NCBI RefSeq assembly: GCF_000620645.1
Contig: NZ_JIAV01000014.1
Location: 310,001-374,000, forward strand
DNA from: Nocardioides sp. URHA0032
Lineage (GTDB): Bacteria > Actinomycetota > Actinomycetes > Propionibacteriales > Nocardioidaceae
Length of the DNA stretch: 64,000 bases
Direction: 5' to 3'
This document shows, one piece after another, positions 1 through 9,799 of this stretch. Under the pieces are notes generated by a model, which was not told the DNA's origin, ran no database searches, and worked only from the letters and a program-made list of their open reading frames with translations. Both the position numbers and the translations under genes were made by a program. How positions within the stretch are numbered: position 1 is the first letter of the stretch; the number at the start of each line of letters is the position of its first letter.

Positions 1-781
1 CGTGCAGGACCCGCTCCATCACCAGCCAGGCCAGCATCGCGGCGCAGGTGGCGATCGTGGTGTTCAGGAACGTCACGCCGGTCTCGGACATGAACTGGGC
101 GATGTCCTTCTCGCCGCCGTCACCCTCGAGGAAGACCATCGAGCCGACGTTGAAGCCGTACCAGCCGAACCACAGCAGGCCGGCCCCGATCATGGTCAGC
201 GTCAGGTTGTGCGGCCGCATCGGCTCCTTGCCGAAGCCGACCCGCTTGCCGATCACCAGCGCGAGCACCAGGCCGGCGACGCCGGCGTTGATGTGCACGA
301 CCGTGCCACCGGCGTAGTCCTGCGCGCCGAAGTGCTTGGACACGAAGCCGACACCGGTGCTCCACACCTGGTGGGAGATCGGGAAGTAGCAGATCGTCAC
401 CCAGACCGGGACGAACACCACCCAGGCGGACAGCTTGACGCGGTCCGCGATCGCACCCGAGATCAGCGCCACCGTGATGGCCGCGAACGTCATCTGGAAC
501 ATCACGCCGCCGATGTAGGACTCCCACGGCACGTCCTTGAGCGCCCAGGCGTCGAACGGGTTGCCGAACAGGCTGCCGACGTCGTCGCCGGCGAAGGCCA
601 TCGACCAGCCCCACAGCACGTAGACGATGCCGACGATGCCGAGCGCGACGTACGACATCATCATCATGTTCAGCACGGACTTGGAGCGGCTCATGCCGCC
701 GTAGAACAGAGCCAGTGCCGGGGTCGTCATCATCAGGACGAGGGCGGTCGCCACGATCATCCAGGCGTAGTAGCCGTCCAC
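1..781 (-). CDS. amt: Ammonium transporter (Amt), C-terminus beyond window edge
   Basis: Channel protein that moves ammonium/ammonia across the cytoplasmic membrane. About 260 N-terminal residues are visible, with several hydrophobic spans and Amt hallmarks: ALFYGGMSRSKS near residue 25, DRVKLSAW near 125, and GGTVVHINAG followed by a Gly-rich span near 165-185. The GTG start at 781-779 sits 5 nt after a GGAGG ribosome site. The gene is truncated at position 1, so the C-terminal helices are missing. In related genomes amt is usually followed by glnK and glnD; those would lie beyond the left edge (inference). A GTAAC/GTTAC palindrome about 155 bp upstream may be a nitrogen-regulator site. Confidence 0.95.
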   Translation of the reverse strand, partial: MDGYYAWMIVATALVLMMTTPALALFYGGMSRSKSVLNMMMMSYVALGIVGIVYVLWGWSMAFAGDDVGSLFGNPFDAWALKDVPWESYIGGVMFQMTFAAITVALISGAIADRVKLSAWVVFVPVWVTICYFPISHQVWSTGVGFVSKHFGAQDYAGGTVVHINAGVAGLVLALVIGKRVGFGKEPMRPHNLTLTMIGAGLLWFGWYGFNVGSMVFLEGDGGEKDIAQFMSETGVTFLNTTIATCAAMLAWLVMERVLH

Positions 782-933
782 TGAACCTCCAGGGATCACA
801 TCTCGGGAGGGCGAGCTCGGCCGCGACAGCGCTGTCGGCCCCGGGGTCCGCCCCATTGGGGAAGACCCTCGGCGGCGGAGGTTTCAGGACCGGTGGCCAC
901 TTGTTGCGGTCGTGCAACGAGTTCCCGCCGTGT

Positions 934-949
934 GTAACTTCGGTGTTAC
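934..949. promoter_or_regulatory. Palindrome upstream of amt, possible GlnR-type site
   Basis: GTAAC-N6-GTTAC, a perfect 5-bp inverted repeat with 6-nt spacer, lies between the end of ftsY and amt. Actinobacterial GlnR boxes use GTnAC-N6-GAAAC half sites, so half-site spacing and the first half match, while the second half is degenerate. Assignment to GlnR is inference from the neighbouring ammonium transporter. Confidence 0.3.
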
Positions 950-968
950 GACAACCTCAAGGGCGTCC

Positions 969-2072
969 TCAGCCCAGGAGCGCGTCGACGAACGCACCGG
1001 CGTCGAACGGCGCCAGGTCGTCGGGACCCTCGCCGAGGCCGACCAGCTTCACGGGTACGCCGAGCTCACGCTGCACCTGCACCACGATGCCGCCCTTGGC
1101 GGAGCCGTCGAGCTTGGTGAGCACGATGCCGGTGACGTTCACGACCTCGCTGAAGACGCGTGCCTGGATCAGGCCGTTCTGGCCGGTGGTGGCGTCGAGG
1201 ACGAGCAGCACCTCGGTGACCGGCGCCTGCTTCTCGATGACGCGCTTGACCTTGCCGAGCTCGTCCATCAGGCCGGCCTTGTTCTGCAGCCGGCCGGCGG
1301 TGTCGACGATGACGGTGTCGGCTCCGGTGGCGACGCCCTCCTTGACCGCCTCGAACGCGACGCTGGCGGGGTCGGTGCCCTCGGGGCCGCGGACCACGTC
1401 GACGCCCACGCGCTCGCCCCAGGTGGCGAGCTGCTCGACGGCGGCGGCGCGGAAGGTGTCGGCGGCGCCGAGCACGACCTTGCGGTCCTCCGCGACCAGG
1501 ATCCGCGAGATCTTGCCGACGGTGGTGGTCTTGCCGGAGCCGTTCACGCCGACGACGAGGACGACGCCGGGGTTGCCGTCGGCACCGCTCACCTGCAGGC
1601 GTCGGTCCAGGTCCGGGCCGACCAGGTTCAGCAGCTCCTCGCGGAGCACCGTGCGGGCGTCCACGGGACCGCCCTCGACCCGCAGGCGGGTCCGCAGGTG
1701 CTCGACGAGCTCCTGGGTCGGCGCGACGCCGACGTCGGCGGTGAGCAGGGTGTCCTCGATCGACTCCCAGGTGTCCTCGTCGAGACGGTCGCGCGAGAGC
1801 AGCGCGAGCAGGCCGCGGCCGAGGCCACCCTGCGAGCCGGCCAGCCGCTGGCGCAGCCGGACCAGGCGGGACGCCGTACCCTCCGGGCGCTCGAGGACCG
1901 GCTCGGGTGCGGGCGCGACGGGCTCGACCTCGGTCGGCGCCTCGACCGCCACCGGCGGCGGCGGCGCGGCGACCTCGGCGGGCCCGCGGCCGCGCCGGGA
2001 CGCGACCAGGCCGACGACGGACGCCACCGCGACGACCGCGATGGCGATGATCAGGTAGAGCCAGTCACCCAT
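969..2072 (-). CDS. ftsY: Signal recognition particle receptor FtsY
   Basis: SRP receptor GTPase that docks ribosome-SRP complexes at the membrane for co-translational insertion. The 367-residue protein has an N-terminal hydrophobic segment (residues 4-24), a Pro/Glu/Ala-rich acidic linker, then the NG domain: Walker A GVNGSGKTTT near 175-184, DTAGR near 260 and TKLDGSAKGG near 320-330. The N-terminal membrane segment is the form common in actinobacteria. It follows smc, the thioesterase and a small membrane protein on the same strand and precedes amt, an order common in this lineage. Confidence 0.97.
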   Translation of the reverse strand: MGDWLYLIIAIAVVAVASVVGLVASRRGRGPAEVAAPPPPVAVEAPTEVEPVAPAPEPVLERPEGTASRLVRLRQRLAGSQGGLGRGLLALLSRDRLDEDTWESIEDTLLTADVGVAPTQELVEHLRTRLRVEGGPVDARTVLREELLNLVGPDLDRRLQVSGADGNPGVVLVVGVNGSGKTTTVGKISRILVAEDRKVVLGAADTFRAAAVEQLATWGERVGVDVVRGPEGTDPASVAFEAVKEGVATGADTVIVDTAGRLQNKAGLMDELGKVKRVIEKQAPVTEVLLVLDATTGQNGLIQARVFSEVVNVTGIVLTKLDGSAKGGIVVQVQRELGVPVKLVGLGEGPDDLAPFDAGAFVDALLG

Positions 2073-2096
2073 GGCTCAATCCAAGCAGAGCAGGGC

Positions 2097-2285
2097 TCAG
2101 AGGCGGTGCTCGGAGTCCTCGTACTCGAGCTCCAGGACCGGCACGGCGTCGGCCGCCCGGTTCATCATCTCGCCGAGCCACGGAGCGTTGGGGACCTCCT
2201 CGCCACGGTGCGGGAACGCAACGTAGACGACGACGAGTCCCGCCACGACCAGCACGACCAGCATGGCGACGACGACGAACAGCAC
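2097..2285 (-). CDS. Small single-span membrane protein, unknown function
   Basis: A 62-residue protein with one strongly hydrophobic N-terminal helix (residues 2-26, rich in Val and Leu) and a short acidic tail ending EDSEHRL. The GTG start at 2285 is preceded by GGGAGGT at good spacing. It lies between the thioesterase and ftsY on the same strand. I do not recognise a family; the clear RBS, codon use and operon position support a real gene. Function unknown. Confidence 0.7.
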   Translation of the reverse strand: MLFVVVAMLVVLVVAGLVVVYVAFPHRGEEVPNAPWLGEMMNRAADAVPVLELEYEDSEHRL

Positions 2286-2343
2286 GGACTACCTCCCGAG
2301 ATCGGCTTCCTCCACCGTGCCACATACCCGGACGCGGACGAAT

Positions 2344-2784
2344 TCAGGCACGCAGGAGCGGGGCGAGTGCGGCGCGCATCACGTCGGGGACGGGCGTCAC
2401 GGGACGCGCGGGGTCGGTGTTGTCGACGTACACGTGCACGAAGGTGCCCTCGGCCGACGCCTCGTCGCCGTCCCCCTGGAAGATCCCGACCTTGTAGACG
2501 ACCGAGGACCTGCCCAGGCGCTCGACGTACAGGCCGACGTCGACGGGGTCCGGGTAGCCGACCTCCGCGAAGTAGCGGCAGCCCACCTCGGCGACCACGG
2601 CGACGACCGGCAGCGTCCGGATGTCGACGCCCAGGGACCGGTCCATGTGGTTGTTGACGACGGTGTCGATGATCTCGAAGTAGCGGGCGTTGTTCATGTG
2701 CCCGTAGACGTCGATGTCGGCCCAGCGGGTGGTGACCCGTTCCCAGTGGACGTACCGGTCGCGGGTCGGTCGGTCGGCCGGCAC
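2344..2784 (-). CDS. Acyl-CoA thioesterase, YbgC/FadM-like hotdog fold
   Basis: A 146-residue single hotdog-domain protein predicted to hydrolyse acyl-CoA thioesters. The N-terminal part carries the YbgC/4HBT signature: RWADIDVYGHMNN, with the catalytic Asp, followed by ARYFEIIDT. The GTG start overlaps the smc stop as TAGTG, so the two are probably translationally coupled. Physiological substrate cannot be read from sequence. Confidence 0.85.
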   Translation of the reverse strand: MPADRPTRDRYVHWERVTTRWADIDVYGHMNNARYFEIIDTVVNNHMDRSLGVDIRTLPVVAVVAEVGCRYFAEVGYPDPVDVGLYVERLGRSSVVYKVGIFQGDGDEASAEGTFVHVYVDNTDPARPVTPVPDVMRAALAPLLRA

Positions 2785-5700
2785 TACGCCGGCTCGGCTT
2801 CCCTGAGCCGCTGGCTGATGACCGCGGACACGCCGTCGCCGCGCATCGTCACGCCGTACAGGGCGTCACCCACCTCCATGGTCCGCTTCTGGTGGGTGAT
2901 GACGAGCAGCTGGGAGTTCTCGCGCAGCTCCTCGTAGATCTCCAGCAGCCGGCCCAGGTTCGTGTCGTCGAGCGCCGCCTCGACCTCGTCGAGGATGTAG
3001 AACGGCGACGGCCGCGCCTTGAACAGCGCCACCAGGAACGCCACCGCGACCAGCGACCGCTCACCGCCGGAGAGCAGCGAGAGGCGCTTGACCTTCTTGC
3101 CGGGCGGGCGGGCCTCGACCTCGACCCCGGTGGCGAGCATGTCGTCGGGGTCGGTGAGCACCAACCGGCCCTCACCTCCTGGGAACAGCCGAGCGAACGT
3201 TGCGTCGAACGCCTTGCTGACGTCGGCGTACGCCTCGGTGAAGACCTGCTCGACCCGCTGGTCGACCTCGCGGACGATGTCCAGGAGGTCCTTGCGGGTC
3301 TTGCGGAGGTCCTCGAGCTGCTCGGTGAGGAACTTGTGCCGCTCCTCCATCGCGGAGAACTCCTCGAGGGCGAGCGGGTTCACCCGGCCGAGCTCGCGCA
3401 GCGCACGCTCCGCGATCCGGAGCCGCTTCTGCTGCTCCTCGCGGACATAGGGCACGGGCTCCGGTGCCGCCTGGCCCTCCTCGGGCTCGCCACTGAACGG
3501 GACCAGCTGGTCGGGGCCGTAGTCGGCGACCAGCCCGTCGGCGTCCAGGCCGAGCTCCTCCAGCGCGCGCTCCTCGAGCTGCTCGATCCGCATCCGTTGC
3601 TGGGTGCGGGCCATCTCGTCGCGGTGGACGGAGTTGACCAGCTCGTCGTGCTCCTTGGCGAGGTCGCGCAGCGTGGCGCGGACGTCGCGGAGCTCCTGCT
3701 CGCGGCCGCTGCGCGACTGCTCGACCGCGGCGCGTGCCTCGGCGGCCCGGTGGACGGAGACCTCGAGCCGGGCCAGGACGAAGGCGACCGCGACGCCGAC
3801 CGCCTCGGCGGCCCGGCCCTCGCGGACCAGCCGCTCCCGCCTCTCGGCCGCCCGGGCGCGGGCCTCCCGCTCGGCGTTCGCGGCGCGCACCAGCGCGTCG
3901 GCGCGGCCGTGCATCGCCCGGGCGCGCTCCTCCGACGTCCGCAGCGCGAGCCGGGCGTCGGTCTCGGACTGGCGCCCGTCCCGGGCCTCCTCGACCAGGC
4001 GCTCCCGGGTGCTGGTGTCGGGCTCCTCGTCGGGGGCGTCCTCCGCGGCGGCCAGCCGGGTCTCGAGGCCGGTGAGCCCGGCGACCGCCTGGGTGCGGGC
4101 CTCCTCGGCCTTCTCGATGGCCGCGGCGAGCCGGTCGGCCTCGCCGCGTGCGGCGCGGGCCTGGGAGCCGTACTGCCCGAGCTCCTCGGCGACCGCCGCG
4201 AGCGTGGCGTCGGACTCGTGCAGCTTGGCGAGTGCGACGTCGACCCGCTTCTGCGCGTCCAGCCGCTCCGCCTCGAGGCGCGACATGTCGAACCCGAGCC
4301 GCTCGGAGGAGGCGATCGCCTCGGCGAGCTGCTCCGCGGCCTCGTCGACCGCGGCCTGCACCTCGATCAGGCTGGGCTGGCTGGACGATCCGCCGGACGC
4401 GTAGTGGGCGCCGAGCACGTCGCCCTCGCGGGTCACCGCGGTGAGCGCCGGCAGGTCGCGGACCAGCGCCCGCGCGGCGTCGAGGTCGTCGACGACCGCG
4501 ACCCGGTCCAGGAGGCGGGTCAGAGCCGGGAGCAGCGGCTCGGGGCACTCGACGACGTCGACGGCGTACGACGCGCCGGCGGGGAGGCCGGGCCAGTCGC
4601 GGTCGGCTCCGCCATTCAGGGGAGGGCCCGCGCCGAGGAGCATTCCGGCGCGGCCGAGGTCGTCGTCCTTGAGGTGGCCGATCGCGCGGACCGCGGCGTC
4701 GGCGTCGGTCACGGCGACGGCGTCCGCGGCCGCGCCCAGCGCCTGGGCGACGGCGGCCTCGAAGCCGCTGCGGACCGTGAGCAGGGCGGCGACCGACCCG
4801 AGCAGGCCGGAGACCTGGTCGGAGGCGGCCAGCAGCGCGCCGGCGCCGTCCTTGCGGTTGAGGCCCATCTCGAGGGCGTCCTTGCGGGCCGCGAGCGCGG
4901 TCCGGTCCCGGTCCGCCTGGCGTGCCTCGTCGCGGGCCTTGGCCAGCCGCTCCTCGACGTCGTCGAGGAGGGCGGTGGCGGCCTCGTGCTCCGCGTCGAG
5001 GCCCTCCTCGCCGGCGTCCAGGCCGGCGACCTTGGTCTCGAGCGCGGTGAAGTCGCGCTGGGCGCGGTCGGCTCGCGCGACCGCCTCCTCGCGGGCCAGG
5101 GTCAGGCGGCCCACCTCCTCGTCGGCGGCGGAGGCGCGGGACTTCATCGCGTTGACCTGGCCGTGCAGCCGGGCCAGCCCCTCGCGGCGATCGGCGGCGG
5201 CGCGCTGGAGGGCGACGATCTTCCGGTCCTCCTCCGCGGCGGCGTCCTCGGCGGCCCTGCGGGCCGTGACCGCGTGCTCGAGCGCCGTGCGGTGGGCGTC
5301 GACCTCGGCGGCGATCCGCTGCTCCTCCTCTCGGACCTGCGCCGCCTCGGCCTCGAGCTGCTCGGGGTCGCGGCCCGACCGGGCGGCCTCGACGTCGGCG
5401 GTGCCGGCGGCGTTGCGGACCCGCTCGGCGGCCAGCGACTGGGTGCCGCGCAGCCGCTCGCGCAGCCCGGAGAGCGCGAACCAGGTCTCCTGCGCCCGCG
5501 CCAGGGCCGGCAGGTCCTCACGGAGGGCCGCCTCGAGCTGCGCCTCGTGCTCACGGGCCGTCGCCGTCTGGGCCTCCACCTGCTCGCGGCGCGCGACCAG
5601 GATCGACTCGTCGGCCATCTCCTGCTCGAGCGCGGTGCGGGCGACGACCAGGTCGTCGGCCATCAGCCGGGCGCGGGCGTCGCGCACGTCGGCCTGCACG

Positions 5701-6350
5701 GTCTGCGCGCGGCGGGCCACCTCGGCCTGCCGGCCGAGCGGCTTGAGCTGGCGGCGGATCTCGCTGAGGAGGTCGTTGAGCCGGGTCAGGTTGCCCTCGG
5801 TGGAGTCGAGCTTGCGGAGCGCCTTCTCCTTGCGCTTGCGGTGCTTGAGGACGCCGGCGGCCTCCTCGATGAACCCGCGGCGGTCCTCGGGGGTCGCGTG
5901 CAGGATCGTGTCGAGCTGGCCCTGCCCGACGATCACGTGCATCTCCCGGCCGATGCCGGAGTCGGACAGGAGCTCCTGGACGTCGAGCAGCCGGCACGGG
6001 TTGCCGTTGATGGCGTACTCCGAGCCGCCGGAGCGGAACATGGTGCGGCTGATCGTGACCTCGGCGTACTCGATCGGCAGCGCGCCGTCGGCGTTGTCGA
6101 TGGTCAGCACGACCTCGGCGCGGCCCAGCGGCGGGCGGCCCGAGGTGCCGGCGAAGATGACGTCCTCCATCTTGCCGCCGCGCAGCGACTTGGCGCCCTG
6201 CTCACCCATCACCCAGGCGAGCGCGTCGACGACGTTGGACTTGCCGGAGCCGTTCGGACCCACGATGCAGGTGATCCCGGGCTCGAGCTGCAGCGTGGTC
6301 GACGAGGCGAAGGACTTGAACCCCTTGAGGGTCAGGCTCTTCAGGTACAA
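2784..6350 (-). CDS. smc: Chromosome segregation ATPase SMC
   Basis: Structural-maintenance-of-chromosomes ATPase that, with ScpA and ScpB, compacts and segregates the nucleoid. At 1188 residues it has the full layout: N-terminal Walker A GPNGSGKSN near residue 33, long coiled coils, a globular hinge near 500-660 with Gly-rich turns, a second coiled coil, then the ABC signature LSLLSGGERS and Walker B FYILDEVEAALDD near the C-terminus. The start codon is TTG at 6350 with GGGAG about 8 nt upstream; MYLKSLTLKGFKSF is the usual SMC N-terminus. It is followed by a thioesterase with overlapping stop/start. Confidence 0.98.
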   Translation of the reverse strand: MYLKSLTLKGFKSFASSTTLQLEPGITCIVGPNGSGKSNVVDALAWVMGEQGAKSLRGGKMEDVIFAGTSGRPPLGRAEVVLTIDNADGALPIEYAEVTISRTMFRSGGSEYAINGNPCRLLDVQELLSDSGIGREMHVIVGQGQLDTILHATPEDRRGFIEEAAGVLKHRKRKEKALRKLDSTEGNLTRLNDLLSEIRRQLKPLGRQAEVARRAQTVQADVRDARARLMADDLVVARTALEQEMADESILVARREQVEAQTATAREHEAQLEAALREDLPALARAQETWFALSGLRERLRGTQSLAAERVRNAAGTADVEAARSGRDPEQLEAEAAQVREEEQRIAAEVDAHRTALEHAVTARRAAEDAAAEEDRKIVALQRAAADRREGLARLHGQVNAMKSRASAADEEVGRLTLAREEAVARADRAQRDFTALETKVAGLDAGEEGLDAEHEAATALLDDVEERLAKARDEARQADRDRTALAARKDALEMGLNRKDGAGALLAASDQVSGLLGSVAALLTVRSGFEAAVAQALGAAADAVAVTDADAAVRAIGHLKDDDLGRAGMLLGAGPPLNGGADRDWPGLPAGASYAVDVVECPEPLLPALTRLLDRVAVVDDLDAARALVRDLPALTAVTREGDVLGAHYASGGSSSQPSLIEVQAAVDEAAEQLAEAIASSERLGFDMSRLEAERLDAQKRVDVALAKLHESDATLAAVAEELGQYGSQARAARGEADRLAAAIEKAEEARTQAVAGLTGLETRLAAAEDAPDEEPDTSTRERLVEEARDGRQSETDARLALRTSEERARAMHGRADALVRAANAEREARARAAERRERLVREGRAAEAVGVAVAFVLARLEVSVHRAAEARAAVEQSRSGREQELRDVRATLRDLAKEHDELVNSVHRDEMARTQQRMRIEQLEERALEELGLDADGLVADYGPDQLVPFSGEPEEGQAAPEPVPYVREEQQKRLRIAERALRELGRVNPLALEEFSAMEERHKFLTEQLEDLRKTRKDLLDIVREVDQRVEQVFTEAYADVSKAFDATFARLFPGGEGRLVLTDPDDMLATGVEVEARPPGKKVKRLSLLSGGERSLVAVAFLVALFKARPSPFYILDEVEAALDDTNLGRLLEIYEELRENSQLLVITHQKRTMEVGDALYGVTMRGDGVSAVISQRLREAEPA

Positions 6351-6507
6351 CGTGCGGCTCCCAGCTCATCGGTCGTCGGTTTCGTCACCGCTGAGGACGA
6401 AGGCTGCATCATCGCAGCAGGCCAAGGGGGAAGCTCAGCGAGCCTCACGATACCGGCAGCCACGCTCCAGGTGCCGCATCCGCGTCATCGCCGAGTCGTC
6501 CGGTACT

Positions 6508-7758
6508 TCAGGGCTCGCTCGCCTCGTCGGCGTGCGCGATGTGGGTGAGCTGCCCCCAGATCAGCACCACGAAGAGCGCGGAGCCGGCGAACGCGAACCA
6601 GAACGGAGCGGTCACGCCCCAGTGCTGGGCGAGCACGCCGCCGACGGCGGAGCCGATCACGAGGCCGCCGTACGTGCCGACCAGGTTCACGCTGCCGACC
6701 CGGCCCTGGAGCTCGGTCGGCACGGCGCGCTGGCGCACCGTCATCGACGTGGTCCCCCAGATGAACGCGTGGGCGCCGAACACGAAGAAGATGCCGAGCG
6801 CGACCCACGGGGTGCGGGTCAGCGCCAGGGCCAGGTGGGTGAAGGTCTCGAAGACGAGCCCGATCCGCATGATGTTGCCGAGGCTGAGCCGCCGGGTGAT
6901 CCAGCCGTAGGAGAGGGTGCCGACCAGCCCGCCGACCGCCGAGAAGGTCGTGAGCAGGCCGAACCCGATCGCGCCCATCCCCAGCCGCTGCGTCGCGTAG
7001 AGGACGAGGATCGACCAGGCCGCGCCGAAGGTGATGTTGAAGACGAAGATCGTCAGGACCAGGGTCCGCACCGCCGCGTTGTGCAGCACCCAGCGGAACG
7101 CCTCGGCGATGTCACCGGACAGCGCGTGGCGCAGCTGCGTGTCGCGGGTCCGCTCGCGGCGGTGCGGCGGGAGGACCACTCTGGAGATGAGCACGGCGCC
7201 CAGTGCGACCACGCTCGCCTGGGCGGCGAACGGCACGGCGTGGCCGACCGCGAACAGCGCCGCCCCGATCGGCGGCCCGGCGAGCTGGTTGACGGTGATG
7301 AAGCCGGTCACCAGCCGCGAGTTCGCGATCGCCAGGTCGTCGCGGTGCACCAACATCGGCATCAGCGTCGAGGAGGTGTTGTCGGCGAACACCTCCGCCG
7401 TCCCGAGCAGGAACATCGCCAGGAGCACCAGCGCGATCGATGCGACGTCGGTGGCGACCGCGACGGTCAGCAGCACCAGGACGCCGGCGCGGAGCAGGTC
7501 GACGGTGACGATGATGAGCCGCCGGTCGAGCCGGTCGGCGAGCGCGCCCGCCAGGAGCCCGAAGACCAGCGGCGGCAGCCACTGGAGCAGCGCGCCGAGG
7601 GCGACGAGGAACGGGTCGTGCGTCATCGAGGCGACCAGCAGCGGGCCGGCGGCCAGCGCGATGCCGTCGCCGAGGTTCGAGACCCACGAGGACGCGAGCA
7701 GCCAGCGGAACCCGACGCCGAACCGGCGGGGCGCGACGATCTCGACCAGGCTGCTCAC
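6508..7758 (-). CDS. MFS transporter (DHA3-like exporter)
   Basis: A 416-residue integral membrane protein with about 12 hydrophobic spans, of the major facilitator superfamily. The loop motif ALADRLDRR near residue 75 is the MFS motif A equivalent, and FADNTSSTLMPMLV near 125-140 is typical of the DHA3 branch (macrolide/enterobactin-exporter-like). A second motif-A-like turn is near residue 265. It lies upstream of smc on the same strand, separated by about 157 bp that must carry the smc promoter. Substrate unknown. Confidence 0.85.
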   Translation of the reverse strand: MSSLVEIVAPRRFGVGFRWLLASSWVSNLGDGIALAAGPLLVASMTHDPFLVALGALLQWLPPLVFGLLAGALADRLDRRLIIVTVDLLRAGVLVLLTVAVATDVASIALVLLAMFLLGTAEVFADNTSSTLMPMLVHRDDLAIANSRLVTGFITVNQLAGPPIGAALFAVGHAVPFAAQASVVALGAVLISRVVLPPHRRERTRDTQLRHALSGDIAEAFRWVLHNAAVRTLVLTIFVFNITFGAAWSILVLYATQRLGMGAIGFGLLTTFSAVGGLVGTLSYGWITRRLSLGNIMRIGLVFETFTHLALALTRTPWVALGIFFVFGAHAFIWGTTSMTVRQRAVPTELQGRVGSVNLVGTYGGLVIGSAVGGVLAQHWGVTAPFWFAFAGSALFVVLIWGQLTHIAHADEASEP

Positions 7759-7811
7759 AAGGGAGCGAGACTAGTCGGCCGAGTCCTCGGGAGGCGACTC
7801 GATTTCGGGGA

Positions 7812-8024
7812 TCAGGCGGGCTGCATCTCCTGGTGCATCGAGGCGGCCTCGATGTCGAGAAGCGTCGCGGCCTGTGCGGCCGTCAGCCTGTCGTTCTCCT
7901 CGCTGAGGCGCAGGACCAGCGCCTCGAGCTCGCCCACGCGCGCACGCAACCGGTCGTTCTCGGCTACGAGTCGGGCGGGGGTCCGCAGGTCGCTGTTCAT
8001 GTATCCGATCAGCGCCTTGGCCAT
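7812..8024 (-). CDS. Small coiled-coil protein, unknown function
   Basis: A 70-residue protein starting MAKALIGYMN. Residues 15-55 form a predicted coiled coil with regularly spaced Leu, Val and Ala (ENDRLRARVGELEALVLRL). The ATG at 8024 is preceded by GGAAGG about 7 nt upstream, which decides the start against longer frames. Similar short MAKALIGY proteins occur in other actinobacteria as far as I recall, but no function is known to me. It is monocistronic between the MFS gene and mutM. Confidence 0.75.
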   Translation of the reverse strand: MAKALIGYMNSDLRTPARLVAENDRLRARVGELEALVLRLSEENDRLTAAQAATLLDIEAASMHQEMQPA

Positions 8025-8101
8025 GGATGGACCTTCCGGGTCGTGAGGGGTCGCCCGCGGTGGCGGGCCGTCTTCAAGAGTCCCACCCGGGGCCCGCATG
8101 G

Positions 8102-8989
8102 TCAATCCGGGACGGCCGACGCCTCCGGGCGTGGCCGGCGCCGCCGCGGAGGGGGCTGGCAGACCGGGCAGAAGTACGACGAGCGGTTCATGAAGGCGAC
8201 CCGCCGCACCGGTGCGCCGCACCGGTCGCACGGCTCTCCCTCACGGCCGTAGGCGTGTAGGGAGCGGTCGAAGTAGCCCGACTCACCGTTCACGTTCACG
8301 TACAGCGCGTCGAACGACGTCCCGCCCTCCCCCAGCGCGGCGACCATCACCGCGCGGGCGTGCCCGAGCAGCTCACGGACCTGGGTGGCGGTGAGCCGGT
8401 CGCCGGGCCGCTCGCCGTGCAGCCGGGCCCGCCAGAGCGCCTCGTCGGCGTAGATGTTGCCGACGCCGGACACGAGGTTCTGGTCGAGCAGCTGGCGCTT
8501 GATGCCGGAGGACCGCTTGCGGACCTTGCGGACGAAGAGGTCCTCGTCGAACTCCGGGTCGAGCGGGTCCCGGGCGATGTGTGCGATCTCCGGCGGCAGG
8601 TCGGCGCCGGCATCGGAGATCGAGAGCCCGCCGAACATGCGCTGGTCGACGAACCGCATCTCGCGGTCCTCGTCCGCCCCGTCGAGGGCGAACCGGACCC
8701 GGAGGTGCCGCTCGTCGGGAGCGTCGGCGGGCTGGACGAGGATCTGGCCGCTCATGCCGAGGTGGCCGAGCAGCGCGTCGCCGTTGTCGAGCGGGAGCCA
8801 GAGGTACTTGCCGCGCCGCCGGGCGGCCTCGACCCGGCGCCCGGCCAGGGCCGCGGCGAAGCCGTCGGGGCCGCGCAGGTCGCGACGCACCGGGCGCGGG
8901 TGGAGGACGTCGACGCGGGCGATCGTGGCGCCGACGACGTGGCGCTCGATGCCGGCCCGGACGACCTCGACCTCGGGCAGCTCAGGCAC
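8102..8989 (-). CDS. mutM: Formamidopyrimidine-DNA glycosylase
   Basis: Bifunctional glycosylase/AP lyase that removes oxidised purines such as 8-oxoguanine. The 295-residue protein begins with [10 protein letters not shown], where mature Pro2 and Glu3 are catalytic; RRRGKYLW carries the conserved Lys near 57; the H2TH element [12 protein letters not shown] is near 180; and the C-terminal zinc finger supplies four Cys (CDRCG and CPVC). It ends with a Pro/Arg-rich extension. It follows rnc closely (12 bp), a common actinobacterial order rpmF-rnc-mutM. Confidence 0.97.
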   Translation of the reverse strand: MPELPEVEVVRAGIERHVVGATIARVDVLHPRPVRRDLRGPDGFAAALAGRRVEAARRRGKYLWLPLDNGDALLGHLGMSGQILVQPADAPDERHLRVRFALDGADEDREMRFVDQRMFGGLSISDAGADLPPEIAHIARDPLDPEFDEDLFVRKVRKRSSGIKRQLLDQNLVSGVGNIYADEALWRARLHGERPGDRLTATQVRELLGHARAVMVAALGEGGTSFDALYVNVNGESGYFDRSLHAYGREGEPCDRCGAPVRRVAFMNRSSYFCPVCQPPPRRRRPRPEASAVPD

Positions 8990-9001
8990 GGCGGCCGGGG
9001 A

Positions 9002-9799
9002 TCAGCTCTTGCGGACGGCGTGGGCAGCGGCGTCGAGCGCCGGGTCCTCGACCCCGAGGTCCGTGGCGATCTCGCCGTACGCCGTCTCGGCGGCGGCCTG
9101 CTCGGCCTCCTTCTTGGAACGGCCCACGCCGTTGCCGTAGAGGCCGTCGCCGACCCGCACCTGCGCGGTGAACGTCTTCATGTGGTCGGGACCGTCGTCC
9201 TCGATGACGTACTCGGGGACACCGAGCCCGTGCTCGGCGGACAGCTCCTGGAGGGAGGTCTTCCAGTCGAGGCCGGCGCCCAGCGCGGACGCAGCCTCGA
9301 TCAGGGGGTCGAAGAGGCGGTGGACGACGTCCGCGGAGGTCTCGAAGCCGCCGCTGAGGTGCACGGCGCCGATGACGGCCTCGACCGTGTCGGAGAGGAT
9401 CGATGCCTTGTTGCGGCCGCCCGTCGACTCCTCGCCGCGGCCGAGCTTCACGTGGCCGCCGACGCCGATGTCACGACCGACCTCGGCCAGGGCACGAGCG
9501 TTCACGACGGCGGCGCGGAGCTTCGCGAGCCGACCCTCGGAGAGGTCCGGGTGGGTGCGGTACAGCGTCTCGGTGACGACCACGCCGAGCACGGAGTCCC
9601 CCAGGAACTCCAGCCGCTCGTTGGTCGGCAGGCCACCGTTCTCGTACGCGAAGGAACGGTGGGTGAGGGCACGCTCGAGGAGCTCGGGGTCCAGGACAGG
9701 ATCCCCGAGCGCTGCTCGGAGCTCGGCGTAGTTGGTCAGCGGACCGGGTCCGGTCAGAGGACCTGACGACGGTCGGCGCGTGCGCCGTACTGACCGCAC
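9002..9799 (-). CDS. rnc: Ribonuclease III
   Basis: Endoribonuclease that cleaves double-stranded RNA in rRNA processing and mRNA turnover. The RNase III domain has the signature [12 protein letters not shown] with acidic catalytic residues; the C-terminal third is a double-stranded-RNA-binding domain ending [13 protein letters not shown]. The start is uncertain. GTG at 9799 is the nearest conventional start and overlaps rpmF by 46 bp. A CTG at 9739 would begin right after the rpmF stop and give 245 residues ([12 protein letters not shown]), closer to the family norm, but CTG is rare. The stop at 9002 is firm. Confidence 0.92.
   Translation of the reverse strand: MRSVRRTRRPSSGPLTGPGPLTNYAELRAALGDPVLDPELLERALTHRSFAYENGGLPTNERLEFLGDSVLGVVVTETLYRTHPDLSEGRLAKLRAAVVNARALAEVGRDIGVGGHVKLGRGEESTGGRNKASILSDTVEAVIGAVHLSGGFETSADVVHRLFDPLIEAASALGAGLDWKTSLQELSAEHGLGVPEYVIEDDGPDHMKTFTAQVRVGDGLYGNGVGRSKKEAEQAAAETAYGEIATDLGVEDPALDAAAHAVRKS

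Noticed and set aside
2892..6548. 1218-codon plus-strand ORF over smc
   Set aside because: Exactly antisense to smc, low-complexity Leu/Gly/Arg/Asp composition produced by GC-rich codon shadows, no ribosome site or family motif.
8025..8231. N-terminal extension of the small coiled-coil protein
   Set aside because: The ATG at 8024 has a good ribosome site; the upstream frame is Pro/Arg-rich and overlaps the mutM 3' end on the same strand.
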